NCBI GenBank assembly: GCA_022478985.1
Contig: JAKSZP010005267.1
Coordinates: 248,001-312,000 of the forward strand
Source of the DNA: Massospora cicadina
Lineage: Eukaryota; Entomophthoromycota; Entomophthoromycetes; Entomophthorales; Entomophthoraceae
Reading direction: 5' to 3'
DNA length: 64,000 bases
A program made the translations under genes and the position numbers. Below the pieces are notes generated by a model that was not told where the DNA came from, searched no databases, and was given only the letters and a program-made list of their open reading frames with translations. Of this stretch, positions 10,836 through 22,858 are shown one piece after another (the first letter of the stretch is position 1; each line of letters begins with the position of its first letter).

Positions 10836-12560
10836 ATGGTCAGTTATTATGACAAAGGGATGGCGTTAGCACAGAAGATAATGCTGCCATATGGTGAGTG
10901 AGGCAATGATGGATATGAGATTCTTTTCATACACTGGCTTAGTTGGTCTCTACTGGAATCATCTTGTGGCTAAAAAAAACACAGGATTTTCCAAAGCTTC
11001 CTCACCCTCCTATAAGATAATTGTCCCCAAAAAAGTTGGAGCATCTATCTCAATGGCAAAGGGATGGTCAGAGAAAGAGTTTAGAAAAAGCGGTAAGTAG
11101 GCTCTTCTCATATCTTGGAAGCTCTCCTCCTCTTCTTATCCACAGGCAAAGGGTACTTGATGTATGAGGCGGTTCAGGGGCGTGGCGTTAGAGAAAAAAT
11201 CATTAGAGAAGCAGATGAAGAAGTTAACACGCTAAGAAAGCTGTGTACTCCAGTTTTGTCCATGGGGCTCAGTTCCAGATAGCTGACAGTTTATAAGGGA
11301 AAATAGTCGTACCATCCTTGAAGATGAAAAATAATAAGAACGAGACAGAGTATTTGAAGAGCTCACACTTGGAGTGCCTCTCATCAGGTTGGAATTGATG
11401 ATTTCCTGGAGAACCTTTCACAACATCCAAAATGTGCTTTTTTTGGGTCTTGGAAAATATAAGGATATCATCCATATATGCAACGCATCATTTCTCCACA
11501 AGATCGCACAATACTTGGTCAATTCTGCAAAAAAAGTCTCCAGGCGCATTGCTGAGTCCAAATGACATCTCTTTATTTGTAAGAACCTAATTGATACTTA
11601 AAAGCCATATACTGCTAGTGCTTAGGGTAAACTTGGGATTTGGTGGATGCATCAACAATATCCAGCAGAAAATCCATTTTTGCAATCACCAAAGTGACAC
11701 CCTCCCTAAGTGGCATGGGTAAGAATATGTCTCTTTGATTGCATTGAGTCGGTGGAAATCAACAGGATGGTGAAGCTCCCCACTAGCCTTGGGTACCAGG
11801 AGTACAGAAGAAACCATTGAAGTCTTGGATGTCCAAATGAGATTTCATGCAAGCACTTCCTTCAAGTATGCTTCCAGTGATTATTTTTCCTTTGGGTTAT
11901 GGAGTATACATAGCACCCCTTGAAAAACTTTTCACTATCCATATTCTTAAACTAGAAGGCAAAGGGGCTGGAGGTGGGCGGTGCGAAGTGAAGGCAGGCT
12001 AAATAATTGAGCTAAAATTTTGAACTTTGGTGGGAGGTTTATGGGTAACGTGTCTTTGTGATTAACCCAAGAAAAAGTCCCGTCTTTGTTGAAAAGAAGA
12101 AATCAAGTGCCAAAAATGGCTTCTCTTCAGGATGCAGGGTGACCTAACTGCTTCCCATAAAAAATAGGGATAGTACTTGTGCCGCCACCTCATACCTAGT
12201 ATTATTGGGAAAGGATATTTTTTAAAGCACAATATGCTCTTCAAGCCTATGATGGGCTTGACTAAGTTAACTGCCGTTTTCCCTCTCAACTACGCGAGGT
12301 CTTAGAGGTGTCAGCAAGAATACCTCTCTCAATTAGTGTAAAGGCAGGGCAAGTCTTTTTACAAGGACAAGGTTAATAAATTTTTATCTTCACTGGTATC
12401 AACCAGTGCATTGGCAACATTAAGGGTAACTTTTCCCTTAAGGGTTTTACGCCTTGCGGTGGATGGATAAACCAAATTATGAGAGGGTTTGGACCCATTT
12501 TTCTAAAGCTCATAAGACATGCTGCAGTGGGACATAAGTTGTAGGATTGTTCCATTCCAT
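10836..12560 (-). pseudogene. E1 RNase H N-terminus, RT and protease
   Basis: Minus-strand pol upstream of S1. RNase H remnants with an EGEEALENPVFFLATR stretch and EKNLISIIASL lie at about 10,890-11,090. RT carries the catalytic MDDILIFSKT motif near 11,440-11,475 (codons just upstream read Tyr-like before MDD). The 76-codon stretch at 12,062-12,289 contains ILGMRW, as in gypsy proteases just before the RT. The protease active-site region near 12,370-12,440 is ruined. RT would have made cDNA from the element RNA. Many frameshifts and stops are present. Confidence 0.65.
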
Positions 12561-13401
12561 CTGTGGTCCAATAACAAAGGATTTTTCTCTCATGGGACTA
12601 CCAACTTTAGGTGCGCTTAAGGAGTTTCACTGGGAACAAGTCTCATTGGGAGCAGGAATGCCTTGGTTGTAGAGGCCAAGCCAGTGGGTGGGATCTCTCT
12701 TGCTTGCGTCAAGGACATTTGGTGCTCCACCTGAGTATATAGGGATATCACCTCCTCTAACCTAGTAGCAGGCAAGTGTCTTCAGTAGCAATCAGCAATT
12801 ATGGGCCCAAATCTTATGGAACATACACGAGAGCTGAATGAGAGGAGCTTGGGCTGAGTGGGCTAAGGTACAAAAGTGAGCGGCATAATTGAATACTGGG
12901 AGGGTGCCTTGATGTAATGTCAGTAGCTTTGACCAAGATGCATAAAGTGACACTTCCAGTGTGTCTGTGTGCTGTTCCAGATCAATATACTCCTCAAATC
13001 AGGAGGGTAGATTAGGTTGTCTTGCCAGAAGGTTTACTAATCAGGTTGCTAAATTAGAAGGCAGAGAGGAGATGAGCGTGTCTAAATAATCATGTAGGTC
13101 TGTAATACCCAACGACATTCTGGAAGTGCATGTCAATAGAGTTGTTCCAAGGGTGACAGAATTGGTTAGCCTCTGAGGGGTCCAGAGTAGAGCAAGGTTG
13201 GTTTCTGCGATCATAGTTTGACGGCGTTGAAGGTGGTGTACAGTGAGTTCAAAACAACAATGAACCATCTAAAGTAAAAATAGGTATTAAAATTTCACTA
13301 ACAATCAAGTAATGACATTGATATAACATGCAAGGAGGTTCACAGGCTTTAGAGTTTGCAGTACATTCATGGATATAAAGACAAATTTTTATGATTTTGT
13401 A
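12561..13401 (-). pseudogene. E1 gag and leader
   Basis: The 75-codon open stretch at 13,041-13,268 starts about 130 bp from the 5' LTR and occupies the Gag N-terminal position. No zinc knuckle is readable. The stretch 13,269-13,401 between gag and the LTR is non-coding leader, and no TGG-type primer site is evident at its LTR edge. Identity is from position. Confidence 0.45.
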
Positions 13402-14108
13402 TGTCACATTCCGCTTTCATAAGGTGTTATGCAAGACTGTTGGTAGACACACCCATGTGCACGATCAGGTTAAATTTGTGCCCAGAAGCAAATAGTGGTG
13501 ATACCGTACATAATGATCTTTGTAGGAAGTGAGATATCTGACAAGAAATAAGCATATGCACAGCGGTAAAAGTGCTTGTTGCCAGGGCTTCAGAGAAAGA
13601 GCTGAATTTGCAGCATCAGTTTCTACAATATTAGTATATATAATTTATCATATCAGGCCAAAAATACAAAAAGTAAATTAGAAAGCTTTTTATTGAGATT
13701 ATATAAAGAAGAAGCTGAAGAGTAAAAAGAAAATAATTATTAATATCATGAATTGCCAGTGAAAATTTCACATAACAATTAAGTATATAATAAAAACATT
13801 TGGATTGTGAATAACTTTCTAGTGATTAAGTTTGGGATTAACATAAGCTTCAAAAAACTCAGCTCGATTTATTTTCATCAGATCAAAGATTTGAGGGTTC
13901 ATGTTTTCAGTCTCAGTTGCCAGATTTGATCTTATAACAATTTTAGGAAATTTATAATATCCATTTCTTGTGAGTGTGATTGCCTCAAATTCTTAGCCAG
14001 TTTTAAACTCTTTAGGTTTGTTTTTATTCAATCTTAATCCCATTAGAACTCATTAGAATATAGCCTAATGTTCTTAATATTTTCAAATATGAGAGCAATT
14101 TTACGCCC
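13402..14108 (-). repeat. 5' LTR of E1 (main part; its last 22 bp are at 20,721-20,742)
   Basis: It aligns with 7,722-8,455. It breaks at 14,108 and continues at 20,721 (TGGCAGATCC...TGTGACA) after the E2 insertion, whose CGCCC duplication flanks the break at 14,104-14,108 and 20,716-20,720. The joined length of about 729 bp matches the 734 bp partner. Confidence 0.8.
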
Positions 14109-14845
14109 TGTTGAAATAAGAGTTATTTTTATGCTCGCAGGTGCTAATTCACCCCTGATTTAGATATTATGGCAGGAGAAGTTGTTATCTCAACTGACAA
14201 AATATATGAGGGGGTTTACACTAGATAAAAACTTATAAGTTAAAATAAAGGCTGGGTTTTATAAATTTTATTAAGTTGCAGCAAGGGTATAAAAAGCTAA
14301 CCCCCTTCCAATCTAATTTCTTAGTATTTAAATTGACTTGAGGCTTAAAGTTAAATAGGCATCAAGTTCATTATTAGCTTCGAGCTTAAATAAAAAAATA
14401 TGAACGTTTGACTTATTGGAGCTCTCAAATCTCAGCTTGCTTTAAGGAAATGGCCGATTTAGGGTAAGAGATGGTATTGCATGTCTATGAGGCAAAAATT
14501 TTATATAATTGAGCCAATCACCTTGACGGAATTCAACTGCACCTTGGGAGACCCCTCCAAGGCTATAAAAAGGGCTTGATTTCAGGGTAGATGCTTAAAA
14601 TTAATTGAAAGTGGGCTGGGGAGGAACCAATGATGGAATCCTCTGATTCCGCCGCTTTGTTGGTGCAATCTGACTCCCTAAACTCACGAAATTTGGCTGA
14701 GTTTTTTTTCAAAATTATTGTTCCAATTCAAAAAGGTTCCACCAAGAATTGGACAGGGTCTTTTGGCCATTTTTGTCCTTATTTCCATCCTTATTTTGAC
14801 CTAAACCACTCTTAATACATAATCAGACTCGTAATTTGTCTGACA
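14109..14845 (-). repeat. 3' LTR of E2
   Basis: It aligns end to end with 19,979-20,715 and has the same length. The element-sense start is TGTCAGACA (plus-strand end 14,845). The adjacent polypurine tract GAAGGGAGTGA (minus, 14,846-14,856) lies immediately upstream in the element sense, as required for plus-strand DNA priming. A plus-strand TATAAAAAG lies at about 14,570. Confidence 0.9.
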
Positions 14846-15992
14846 TCACTCCCTTCAAAAGTGTTAGAGGGAGAATAAGGGTTCAGGAAACGTCCATTAA
14901 CTTGGTTAATGATGATTCCTATAGCAAGGGGCTTTATAAAATATTCATCGTCCCACTTATAGTTGATGACAAAAGGTCCCTCCCAGATGCAGCTAATCTT
15001 CTCAATCCTAGCTGTGATGCAAATATGGTAGTATAATGCCAAATCAGAGAGTTGAAAAGTGGGCAATGGAAGTCTGGACTCACTGGCGGCCTGGCTCTCT
15101 TTAATGACCGTTTTAGCTAAATTATCCATAGCCTTTGATTGTAGCTGAATGATGTGCTGGGTCAATTTCATCATGTCCTTGTCAGGATCATCTGAGATAC
15201 CAGTAAAGACGTCTATGGGTTTATAGCGGGTATCCCATGTTGTCGCCTATATTGTATGCAGAAGGGAGACATTTTGAGAATCTGATGGTAGCTAATGCAA
15301 TAAGCCATAAGAGCACTAGGCAGAAACTAGTCCCAGTTTAAAGGGTCAGAGGTGGCCATTTTTCACAGTATAGATACCAAGGTCCTATTAGCTCTTTCAA
15401 CGGTTCCATTGGTAGAGGGGTTGTAGGGGGCTGAAAAAAGCTTTTATGTCATCATAGAAATAAATAGCATCTTGACCAATCTAGAGGTAAGTTTTTTTTA
15501 TTGTCACAGAGGAGGACTCTGAGACATCCATGGAAAGTGAAGATATGCTGGTGAAGGAAAGTGGCGGTAGCTTTTGCGGTTTGGGCAGGGAGAGCCACTT
15601 CTTCTATCCATTTTGTAAAGTAATCAATACATACCAGTATGTAATGATTCCCACTGGTAGTCTGTGGCAGAGATCCCGCCACATCTAAACTGATTGTGCG
15701 AAAAGGTTGCTGAGGTGTAGTGGGTTGGTATTGATATTTTCTTAAAGCAAGATTGCTTTTTACTGGTTAAGCAGGCATCCAAGACTTCAATAATTGATTC
15801 CATGATGACCTCACAATAGTACCAATCCTTGCTCCACTCTACGTCTACCTCACTCCACCTTACCCAAGGGTGGAGTGGGCGTCCAAGATCACCGCTACCC
15901 ATTCTGAAGGTTGTGGATAGGGAATTTACTCCTAACTTCTTATATAACTTTCCGCTCTCCACCTGAGTGTTGCATGAGTGTCGTGCTAGCAT
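14846..15992 (-). pseudogene. E2 integrase
   Basis: Gypsy integrase in pieces. A ruined N-terminal zinc domain lies at 15,750-15,992 (YYCEV, CLTSKKQ). The core carries all three acidic positions: Asp in ISLDVAG near 15,685, Asp in LLCDN near 15,510, and Glu in NGTVERANR near 15,385. The C-terminal part (14,812-15,174, 120 codons) ends near the polypurine tract. The CIDYFTKW stretch between the first two acidic residues is typical of the family. Integrase would insert the cDNA, making the 5-bp duplications seen here. Frameshifts separate the parts, so it is inactive although the catalytic residues survive. Confidence 0.8.
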
Positions 15993-15999
15993 TTTCTGT

Positions 16000-17506
16000 A
16001 TGAGGTCATCCTCATCTTCTCAGGCCTCAGGGTTCATAAGGAGATCATGTTATATCTCCGCTTCACTGTTGTCCAGATGAAGGATAGGCAGCCGAGCCAA
16101 ACCATTCACATTCATATGACGTGTCCCAGCTCAGTGCTCAATATTCATGACATAATGTTGAAGTTTGAGGGCAAAAATGGTTAATTGTCCAGTTGGATCC
16201 TTCATGTTTTTAGACATTTTAAGGAGGCGTGGTCAGTAACCACAGTGAATGAAGTGCCATATAGGAAATGGCGTATAATGTTTAATATCAAAAAAGACGG
16301 CAAGGCACTCCTTCTCAGTGATGCTATAGTTGCGTTCAGCCTTAGATAGCATCTTGCTGAAGCATGAAACGGGATGATCAACCCCATGCTCATCCAGTTG
16401 AGCCAAGATAGCTCTAACTGCGTAGTCAGAGGCATCAGTTAACAGCATGAAGGGCTTACTATAGTCAGGGTGGCGTAGGATTGGCCGTCGCTGCAGTAAC
16501 TGTTTTAGCTGTTCAAAAGTAGCCTGCTGTTCCGCTCCTCAATTAAAAAGGGTGTTCTTTGATAAAAGGTGTATGAGGGGCTCACTGAGCTGAGCGAATT
16601 TGGGGATGAATTGATGGTAATATCCCATCATACCCAGATTGACCTGGATGTACAGGATATTCTTAGGGCAGGCATTTTAGAGATAGCTTCGCCTTATCTT
16701 GTAAAGACTGGATTTCTTCCTGAGAGATGGCATGTCTGAAATAAAATTTAGCTTCTTTTGAAAGAACATGCATTTGACGGTTTCAACTTGATATTAGAAG
16801 CCCGCAGGCGTTAAAAGTCTTCTTTTAAATGAGCGAGATGATTGGTGACCATTGCAGAAAAGATAGTGATGTCATCAAGGTAGATGATCTTACAGATTAG
16901 CTTGAGGTCCCTCAGAATGTGGTCCATTGCACATTGGAAGGATTACGGTGCATTGCACAGCCTTTGGGGTAGGCGGGTAGGCTGAAATAAATTTTTACTA
17001 CAAATGAGAGCACATTTCTCCTGATCTTGGGGAGAAATATCCTTTTGCCAATATCCGCTGGCCAAATCCATGACTGGGAAGAATTTTGAGCTGGAGAGTT
17101 TTGCAAGGGATCATCTATGCGGGGGATAGGATAGCTATCCTTTTTTTGTGAGTTTGTTTATTTTGCAGTAGTCCATAACTACCCAATGACCTCCTTTTTT
17201 CTTTTTGATTAGCAAGTAAAGGGACACCCAAGGGCTTTGTGACAGTACTAATAACCCAGCGTCTAAATACTGCTTGATTTCAACCCTCAATTGCTGCTCT
17301 TCAACCTTGGACTTATGGTAAGGTTTAGATAGAACAGGTTTGGCATCACCAACATCTATAGAGTGGCTCCACCTCTTCATGTGCTTATAATCTGTGTTGG
17401 TTTTAAAAAATATACCACCATAGGTATCCAATAGAAAATGAACTTTCTCAAGATCATCCAAGGTTAAATCATCTGAAATGTGGACGTTAGGCAGAGTACA
17501 CACCAA
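16000..17506 (-). pseudogene. E2 RNase H and reverse transcriptase
   Basis: RNase H at 16,202-16,448 in two overlapping frames carries TDAS, TEKECLAV and VTDHASLK, with its acidic residues recognisable. The RT catalytic box reads YLDD near 16,870-16,885. The RT N-terminus is the 123-codon stretch at 17,135-17,506, with the connection region EEQQLRVEIKQYLDAGLL and the LLIKKKKGG motif that normally precedes the first catalytic Asp. The order RT then RNase H then integrase is the Ty3/gypsy order, opposed to copia. Stops and frameshifts separate the blocks. Confidence 0.82.
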
Positions 17507-18400
17507 CTAGTCAGTGGGTAAACCTATATTCAACATTGACCAATAAAGTGGACGCTGTTAATCTCATTAAGAAGGATCAGCAGACCTTTCCCTATCTCTT
17601 TATGTTTTTTGACAATGATGGTTTTATTGGTAAGTTTCCCCAATAGTATATTAATGGGTCGTTGGTAGGCGGGGTCTAGTATACCTGGCAACACTCTTGG
17701 GTTCTAAAAAGCTTACTCCATCAATGCTAATTATGTGCAACAGACAGGCTCAGGGGATCTGTAGCTAATGTTGGTAGCGACTATCCGTTGTTCACCAGCC
17801 TTGATTATTGTTTCCTCTGAAGAATAAAAGGGAATGCCCTCTGAAGCGTCCACCATATTGGGCAACTTTTTTATTTTGTGTTCAGAGGTTGTGTAGAATA
17901 AATGTAAAGCAGAGGAAGGGTATTCAACTAAACAGGTGTATTCTTTTTATTAGGTTCTTTGTTGCTAAAGATTAGATGGACTTCATAATTGAGTATGGAG
18001 AGGTAACTCTCTTCATGTTAATTATACCGTCATACTCAATTATAAACTTCATGTCAATAATTATGTCATAAATGTTATTGTCTAAGTCCATGGCATGAGC
18101 TGACTGGGTGAGCTTTCCAATATGAATAGGCAAGAAGGAGTAGGCTCCAAAGGCACGAGTGTTGTTGTGACCCGCTGTTCCAAAGACCTGCGTACACTCA
18201 AGATCAGGAGCCAGCTTAATTTTCTTGATCATCTTAGAAGAGAGAACGTTCATGAGAGATCTAGTGTCCAATATAGCCCTAACCCAGACTTTTTAAATAA
18301 CAACTTCTACCTTAGTTATGGTCTTGCAAAAGTAAGGGGGAGAGCTAATACTTCCTTAAGATTAAAAGTTGAGGCAAGCTTTTTAGCTGTCTTGGGATAG
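17507..18400 (-). pseudogene. E2 aspartic protease with altered active site
   Basis: The 99-codon stretch at 17,972-18,271 matches retroviral-type aspartic proteases. An ILDT-R-SLMNVL sequence stands where Asp-Thr-Gly is expected, followed by the flap-like FGTAG and the YDIIIDMKFI region where gypsy proteases have a conserved I-I-G-x-x-F. Both glycine changes (G to R, G to D) are single-base. The protease would have cut Gag and Pol. A spacer to the RT (17,507-17,970) shows only weak homology to E0 and E9. Confidence 0.75.
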
Positions 18401-19950
18401 TTATTTTAATGGACTGTAGGGTGTGAATATGATGAAATGGTTGGATCAGCAAATAAATAACATGGTCAGCATCGCTAGCGGTATCAATAATCTCAGGGCA
18501 CCTAGCACTTGATTAAGGTAGGTTTCTTTAGGGATCAAGGCTTTATCTACCCATTCAGGGCTCAGTCAATCCGTATACCTACTCAACGTGGTCTTCTAGG
18601 ACATAATAACCAACGTCCTCATAACCCCTTCAAACTCGTCATCTGAAGGGTTGTCCATACACATTGGCTAAATGTTAGAAGGACTGTTATAAAAAGAGTC
18701 CATAACTCTAGTAGCTGTGGGGCCATCCGCAGTGATGGTCATTAGAGGAGTAGGCAGCTTAGCTTGAGCAGCCCTGTCCTTGAGCCCATGATTGTTGGGA
18801 GCGATTGTCACCAGAGGGAGAGGTTTGGGCTTCCTCATGGCTACAGGTTTCGGATAGAAAATGGCTGGAGAAGATAGCACTGTGAAGGAAGATGCGTTAA
18901 CTACGCCATCTTTTGGTTGATCAGAGGCTGTGAGCCTTGGGGAAACAGGTGGTTTAGCTTTAGCGAACTGGCCCTTAAACCCATTTGTTAGTGGGGGCGA
19001 ATGTCACCTGAGAGAGGGTTTTAGGCTTAGGAGTAGGCTTTGGAACACTTGGAGAGGTTTATTAGATGGCACACGCTGATTTTGGTGTCAAGGTGGGGGC
19101 AGGGAGCGCTGTCCCATTGACGAAGATGCACTCTGACTTACTAGCTTAAAACCTCAGGCTGTCTGGGCGAAGGATGATCATGTTTGAGCTGCACCGCAGG
19201 TGCTGAGCTCAGAGTAGTAACCATCATGGGGCTCAACATAGCCTCCTTCAGTGGGACTTCAGTTATGTCTCACCATTATTTCAAACCTGAGGGTTTATAA
19301 CAGCTTCATTTGTTGTCACACAGATATGAAAATCAGTAACGTCTAATAAGACCTCTTTTATGTCATGGACGTTTTTAAAGTTTCGCTTCACTAAGACGAT
19401 ATGTCATGCTAAAGAAGGTTGGGAAGCTAACTTAGTTAACATGGCCGTAATGGCATCATCTAGGTTTAGCATGTTAGATGCTGACAAAATATGTGCAGCA
19501 AGGTAAATCGCTCAGAAAAGGCAGTGATCCGTTCACCTTCATACATGCTAAAGCGTATAAAAGTTTGTTCTTCCCTGGTAGACTCTGCTTGGAGACAAAT
19601 TCAGCTATACGAGCTTCCTTAACCTCGGCTCAGGTGTGCAGAGTATCCATATAAAGTGACCGTAATTTTTTGGGTCAGGCGACTTAGACAAGGAAGGATG
19701 TGGATGACCTTCTGGTGGTCAGTAGCCCCTTGCATGGCTGCTTCATAGACGTGTAAGAAGGAAGCAATGCTACCCTCACCAATGGTGGATTTTTTTTCCA
19801 GTGACACTTAAATGGCACTTTTGAGCTTTTCAAGTCGTGATAAAGCGCTGTCTAGTTGTTGTTAAAGGGCAACTAGCCGGAGTTCAGAAACAGCGGGAAG
19901 ATTGTAAGGGATTAATTACCCCAACACTTTCCTTTTTGAGAGTTTTTTGT
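18401..19950 (-). pseudogene. E2 gag
   Basis: A run of broken frames between the protease and the primer site. The 62-codon stretch at 19,619-19,807 (starts MSLEKKSTIGEGSIASFL) and its continuation (about 19,440-19,620) have the helical Gag pattern, with a FLHVYEAAMQGA segment similar to the FIKRFEMAMYGA segment of E8 gag. A Pro/Lys-rich stretch at 18,668-18,880 is probably the Gag C-terminus. I could not find an intact CCHC zinc knuckle. Gag would form the particle. Confidence 0.65.
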
Positions 19951-19959
19951 CTTGTAATA

Positions 19960-19978
19960 CCCCCTGTAGTGAGCACCA
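19960..19978 (-). other. primer-binding site of E2
   Basis: Reads TGGTGCTCACTACAGGGGG on the minus strand and abuts the end of the 5' LTR without a gap. This is the cleanest copy of a motif shared by most gypsy relics in the window. The priming tRNA was not identified. Confidence 0.75.
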
Positions 19979-20715
19979 TGAGTTGGAATCAGGGTTAATT
20001 TTATGCTTTCAGATTCTAATTCACCCCTGATATTAACAATATGGCAGGAGAGTTTATTATCTCAACTGACAAAATATATGAGGGGGTTTTACCACTAGAT
20101 GAAAAAAACTTATAAGTTAAAATAAATGTTGGGTTTTATGGATTTTACTAAGTTGTGAGAGTGATAAAAAGAGAACCCTTTTTCCGATTTACCTGCTTAG
20201 TATTTAAATTGACTCAAGATTTAAAGTGCAATAGGCAGCAAATTCATTATTAGCTTCGAGCCTAAATAGGAAATATGGATGTTTGACCTATTAGAGCTCT
20301 CAAATCTCATCTCACTTTAAGTAAACAGCTAATTTAGGGTTGATAGTAGGTATGAAATGTCCGTGAGGCAAAGATTTTATATATTTGAGTCTATCACCTT
20401 GGCGGAAAATACTTGCACCTTGGGAGCCCCCTCCAAGGCTATAAAATGGGTTTTTGTGGCGTAGGTGCTTGAATTAAATTGGAAGTAGGATGGGGAGGAA
20501 CCACCGATGGACTCCCCTGATACTGCCGCTTGGTTGGTGCAATTTGAATCCCTAAACTCGGACTATTTTGGCTGAGTATTATTAATAATTATTGACTCAA
20601 TTTAAAGGGTTCCACCAAAAATTGGCCAGGTCTTTTGGCCAATTTTGTCCTTATTTTCATCCTTATTTTGACCCAAACCACTCTTATTATATAATAAGAC
20701 TTGTATTGTCTGACA
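19979..20715 (-). repeat. 5' LTR of E2
   Basis: Partner of 14,109-14,845, also 737 bp, TG...CA. The plus-strand sequence runs TGAGTTGGAATC ... GTCTGACA. The target duplication CGCCC follows at 20,716-20,720. Confidence 0.9.
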
Positions 20716-20742
20716 CGCCCTGGCAGATCCTGGAGTGTGACA

Positions 20743-22838
20743 AGATTAATCAGTTTTATAGGCGCCTGATCTTAAGCTGTCAGCCCTTTTCCCTACTTGG
20801 CAAGGGCAGGGTTCATCTTGTAGCACAGGTATCTGGTGTGTTTTAATCTTACAGAAATTACACTTAAGTTTTTCCACCTTCTTTGGTTTGTCTTTTTTAT
20901 GGTTAAGACTCTAAGTTTTGTAGGTAACATTTGGGTGATATACGGCCTGTGTATATCAACCACATCAAGTAGAAATTTTTGTTATTGAGAACGTACTTTA
21001 AGATTTTTTTGGCTGAAAAACGTTCATGGAAAATTGGGATTACTATTTAAACCAGCAACAACGGCTGATATGGCATCATTCAGTGTGAGCATGTTCAAGA
21101 TCATTTTGTTTAAGCCCAATTTAGAAATATTTATGTTAATCTGGCTATTTTTAGGTTGGCGTAACGTGATTCTTATAAAGCCCTTTTTCTTCATACTTAA
21201 TCTTTGCTTGAAACTGAATTTACTGGTAAGTGATTCTTTCATTTTGTCCCAAGTATTAAGCTGTTATATGTGAGACACCATAACCTCCTATACCATGTGA
21301 CTTGAACAGGGCAAGACAGATTACCCTTTTGACAATCAGTTTCACCTTCTATGGTAGCCTTATAGACATAAAGGAAGGATGCAATACTTCCTTCTCCAAG
21401 TGTAAATTACCCTTGAAAATAATTTTTAAGTTAACAGTTTCCAGACCTTAGATAACGTGTACTTCAGTAGCATCTTGTCAGTACTTTAGTATATTTATTG
21501 CTCTTTTTAATTTGTTAAAAAAGTCAACGAATTTTAACTTATATTGGGCTAATATGTTGTTCCCATTTTTAATGGTAAGTCTGGTGTGACACTTGGAAAG
21601 GTAATGCGACTTTATAAAGTAACTTTATTACACTCCAGGTTCTTGATGTGAATGTCAAGAGCTTTGTTTTGCTGACAATTGGTAGAGAGTAAAGTTTGTA
21701 AGGTTTTTTCTCTCCTTCTAACACCCTAATAAACTAGTTTAAGTACTTCTTCATCTAGTGGCATTCAGTTCTTTATGGAAGTTTTTCATCTTAGCTTTTA
21801 GTTTCTCCACGACGGAGTTCTACCAATGCTCAGCTTCCTTGAGACAATTACAAATCTGGTTAAAAGTCTTTTCCTTTTAGCTGATATTCTCTTTATCTCA
21901 CTCTGCAACTTTTTAAGTTGCTCAACTATTGAGTGGGTAGCCACTTTGGTAGTTCAGGAAACCAGATCTTTAACAACATGGGATGATCTGACAATAAGGT
22001 TTTGTGACACTGGGCTTCTTAGTTTGTTGGGCTTCTAGTAATTCAATTTATCTAAAGCTACTTAGATTGTTTTTAAGAAGCCTGATTTGTTCTTCCTTAT
22101 TACATTGACTAATAGAAACTTGGGCAGCCATTTCTCCATGGGCTGCGTCGTCTTGCTGCTAGATCTCTTGGGAAAAAGTTTCAAGAAGTTTCTGGGTTTT
22201 CTCATAAGAATCCTCAAAGTCCTTTCTGTAAAGTTCCATAGCTTTACCATATACCTGATAACTCTGGAATCCGTGGTTGCCATTTTGTTATGGATTTAAA
22301 TGATTTAAGGATAGTTCAATTTAATCTGACCGCTTATGACATCAATACTTTGATATAATAATTATATAATTGCTCATAGGTAAAACTAACTCCTATTGGA
22401 TATCAATTTGGTGATAGAGCTCCTTGTTACGTACCTCTGCTGAGTGTACAATATGTTATAGTGCAGGGTGTACAAACTTCATAGCATATCAGGATAGAGT
22501 TTCACTTGCGTTTTACATCCCTGGGAGAGCACTAGACTTGTATAAATATATAAGAGTCCTGTCCACGGCGGATGCCCTTTTCATCTGGCTCATTTTCTGC
22601 GTTTATAATTTCCAAGTTTAGTCTTTGACCACCTCATGGGTTTTTCAGTTTAGTTGTTGAGATTTTGGAATCTCTATCTGATGTCCTTGTACTCCTTCAA
22701 AATGATACTAAGGGTGGACTTCCAATGTGGTCATTATCAACAGTGTTTCTATTGTGTACCCAGCGGGTTACACTATTGATAATTTATCTTTCATTGTATG
22801 ATCAATTTTGTTGTAGTTAACATTAAGCAATGGCTTTG
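20743..22838 (-). pseudogene. E0 gag, 5' part of the element
   Basis: Continuation of E0 beyond E1. The minus strand shows Lys/Asn-rich broken frames, for example 72 codons at 21,024-21,242 and 73 codons at 22,062-22,283. They occupy the gag position next to a primer-binding motif at 22,839-22,858. The 21,700-22,280 part has the charged, heptad-like pattern of the Gag N-terminal coiled coils seen in the sister relics. Plus-strand ORFs here are shadows of this AT-rich gag. Confidence 0.5.
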
Positions 22839-22858
22839 CCCCCTGTAGTGAGTCACCA
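22839..22858 (-). other. primer-binding-site-like motif of E0
   Basis: Minus strand TGGTGACTCACTACAGGGGG, one base longer than the E2 copy. The presumed 5' LTR of E0 starts directly to its right. Confidence 0.65.

Larger units (their letters stand above)
14109..20715 (-). mobile_element. Gypsy element E2, complete but decayed, minus strand
   Basis: Two 737-bp LTRs (14,109-14,845 and 19,979-20,715), a primer-binding motif and a polypurine tract bound gag, protease, RT, RNase H and integrase in the normal gypsy order. The perfect target duplication CGCCC (14,104-14,108; 20,716-20,720) fixes both ends. Total length is 6,607 bp. It landed inside the 5' LTR of E1, so it is younger than E1, yet its genes are inactivated by stops and frameshifts. 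It is the reference used here to recognise the more degraded relics E0, E3, E7 and E9. Confidence 0.92.
7722..20742 (-). mobile_element. Gypsy element E1, minus strand, interrupted by S1 and E2
   Basis: Direct repeats at 7,722-8,455 and 13,402-14,108 plus 20,721-20,742 are its LTRs (734 and about 729 bp). Both begin TGTCACA and end TGACA on the plus strand. The right LTR was split when E2 inserted. Without E2 and S1 the element is about 5.7 kb, normal for Ty3/gypsy. Flanks are ATATT (7,717-7,721) and AGATT (20,743-20,747), possibly a target duplication with one change. No TGGTGC-type primer motif lies next to its 5' LTR, unlike the other relics, so E1 may prime differently. Confidence 0.8.

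Noticed and set aside
10587..10901. 104-codon GC-rich plus ORF
   Set aside because: It lies mostly in the solo LTR S1, spans its repeated units and crosses the edge into E1 RNase H antisense. No family resemblance.
10145..10925. Perfect 12-bp repeat TATGAGATTCTT at 10,145-10,156 and 10,914-10,925 as a target duplication
   Set aside because: E1's RNase H reading continues about 75 bp inside the right copy (to the TDH motif near 10,840), so the insertion edge cannot be at 10,914. The 12-mer is probably chance or an old internal repeat.
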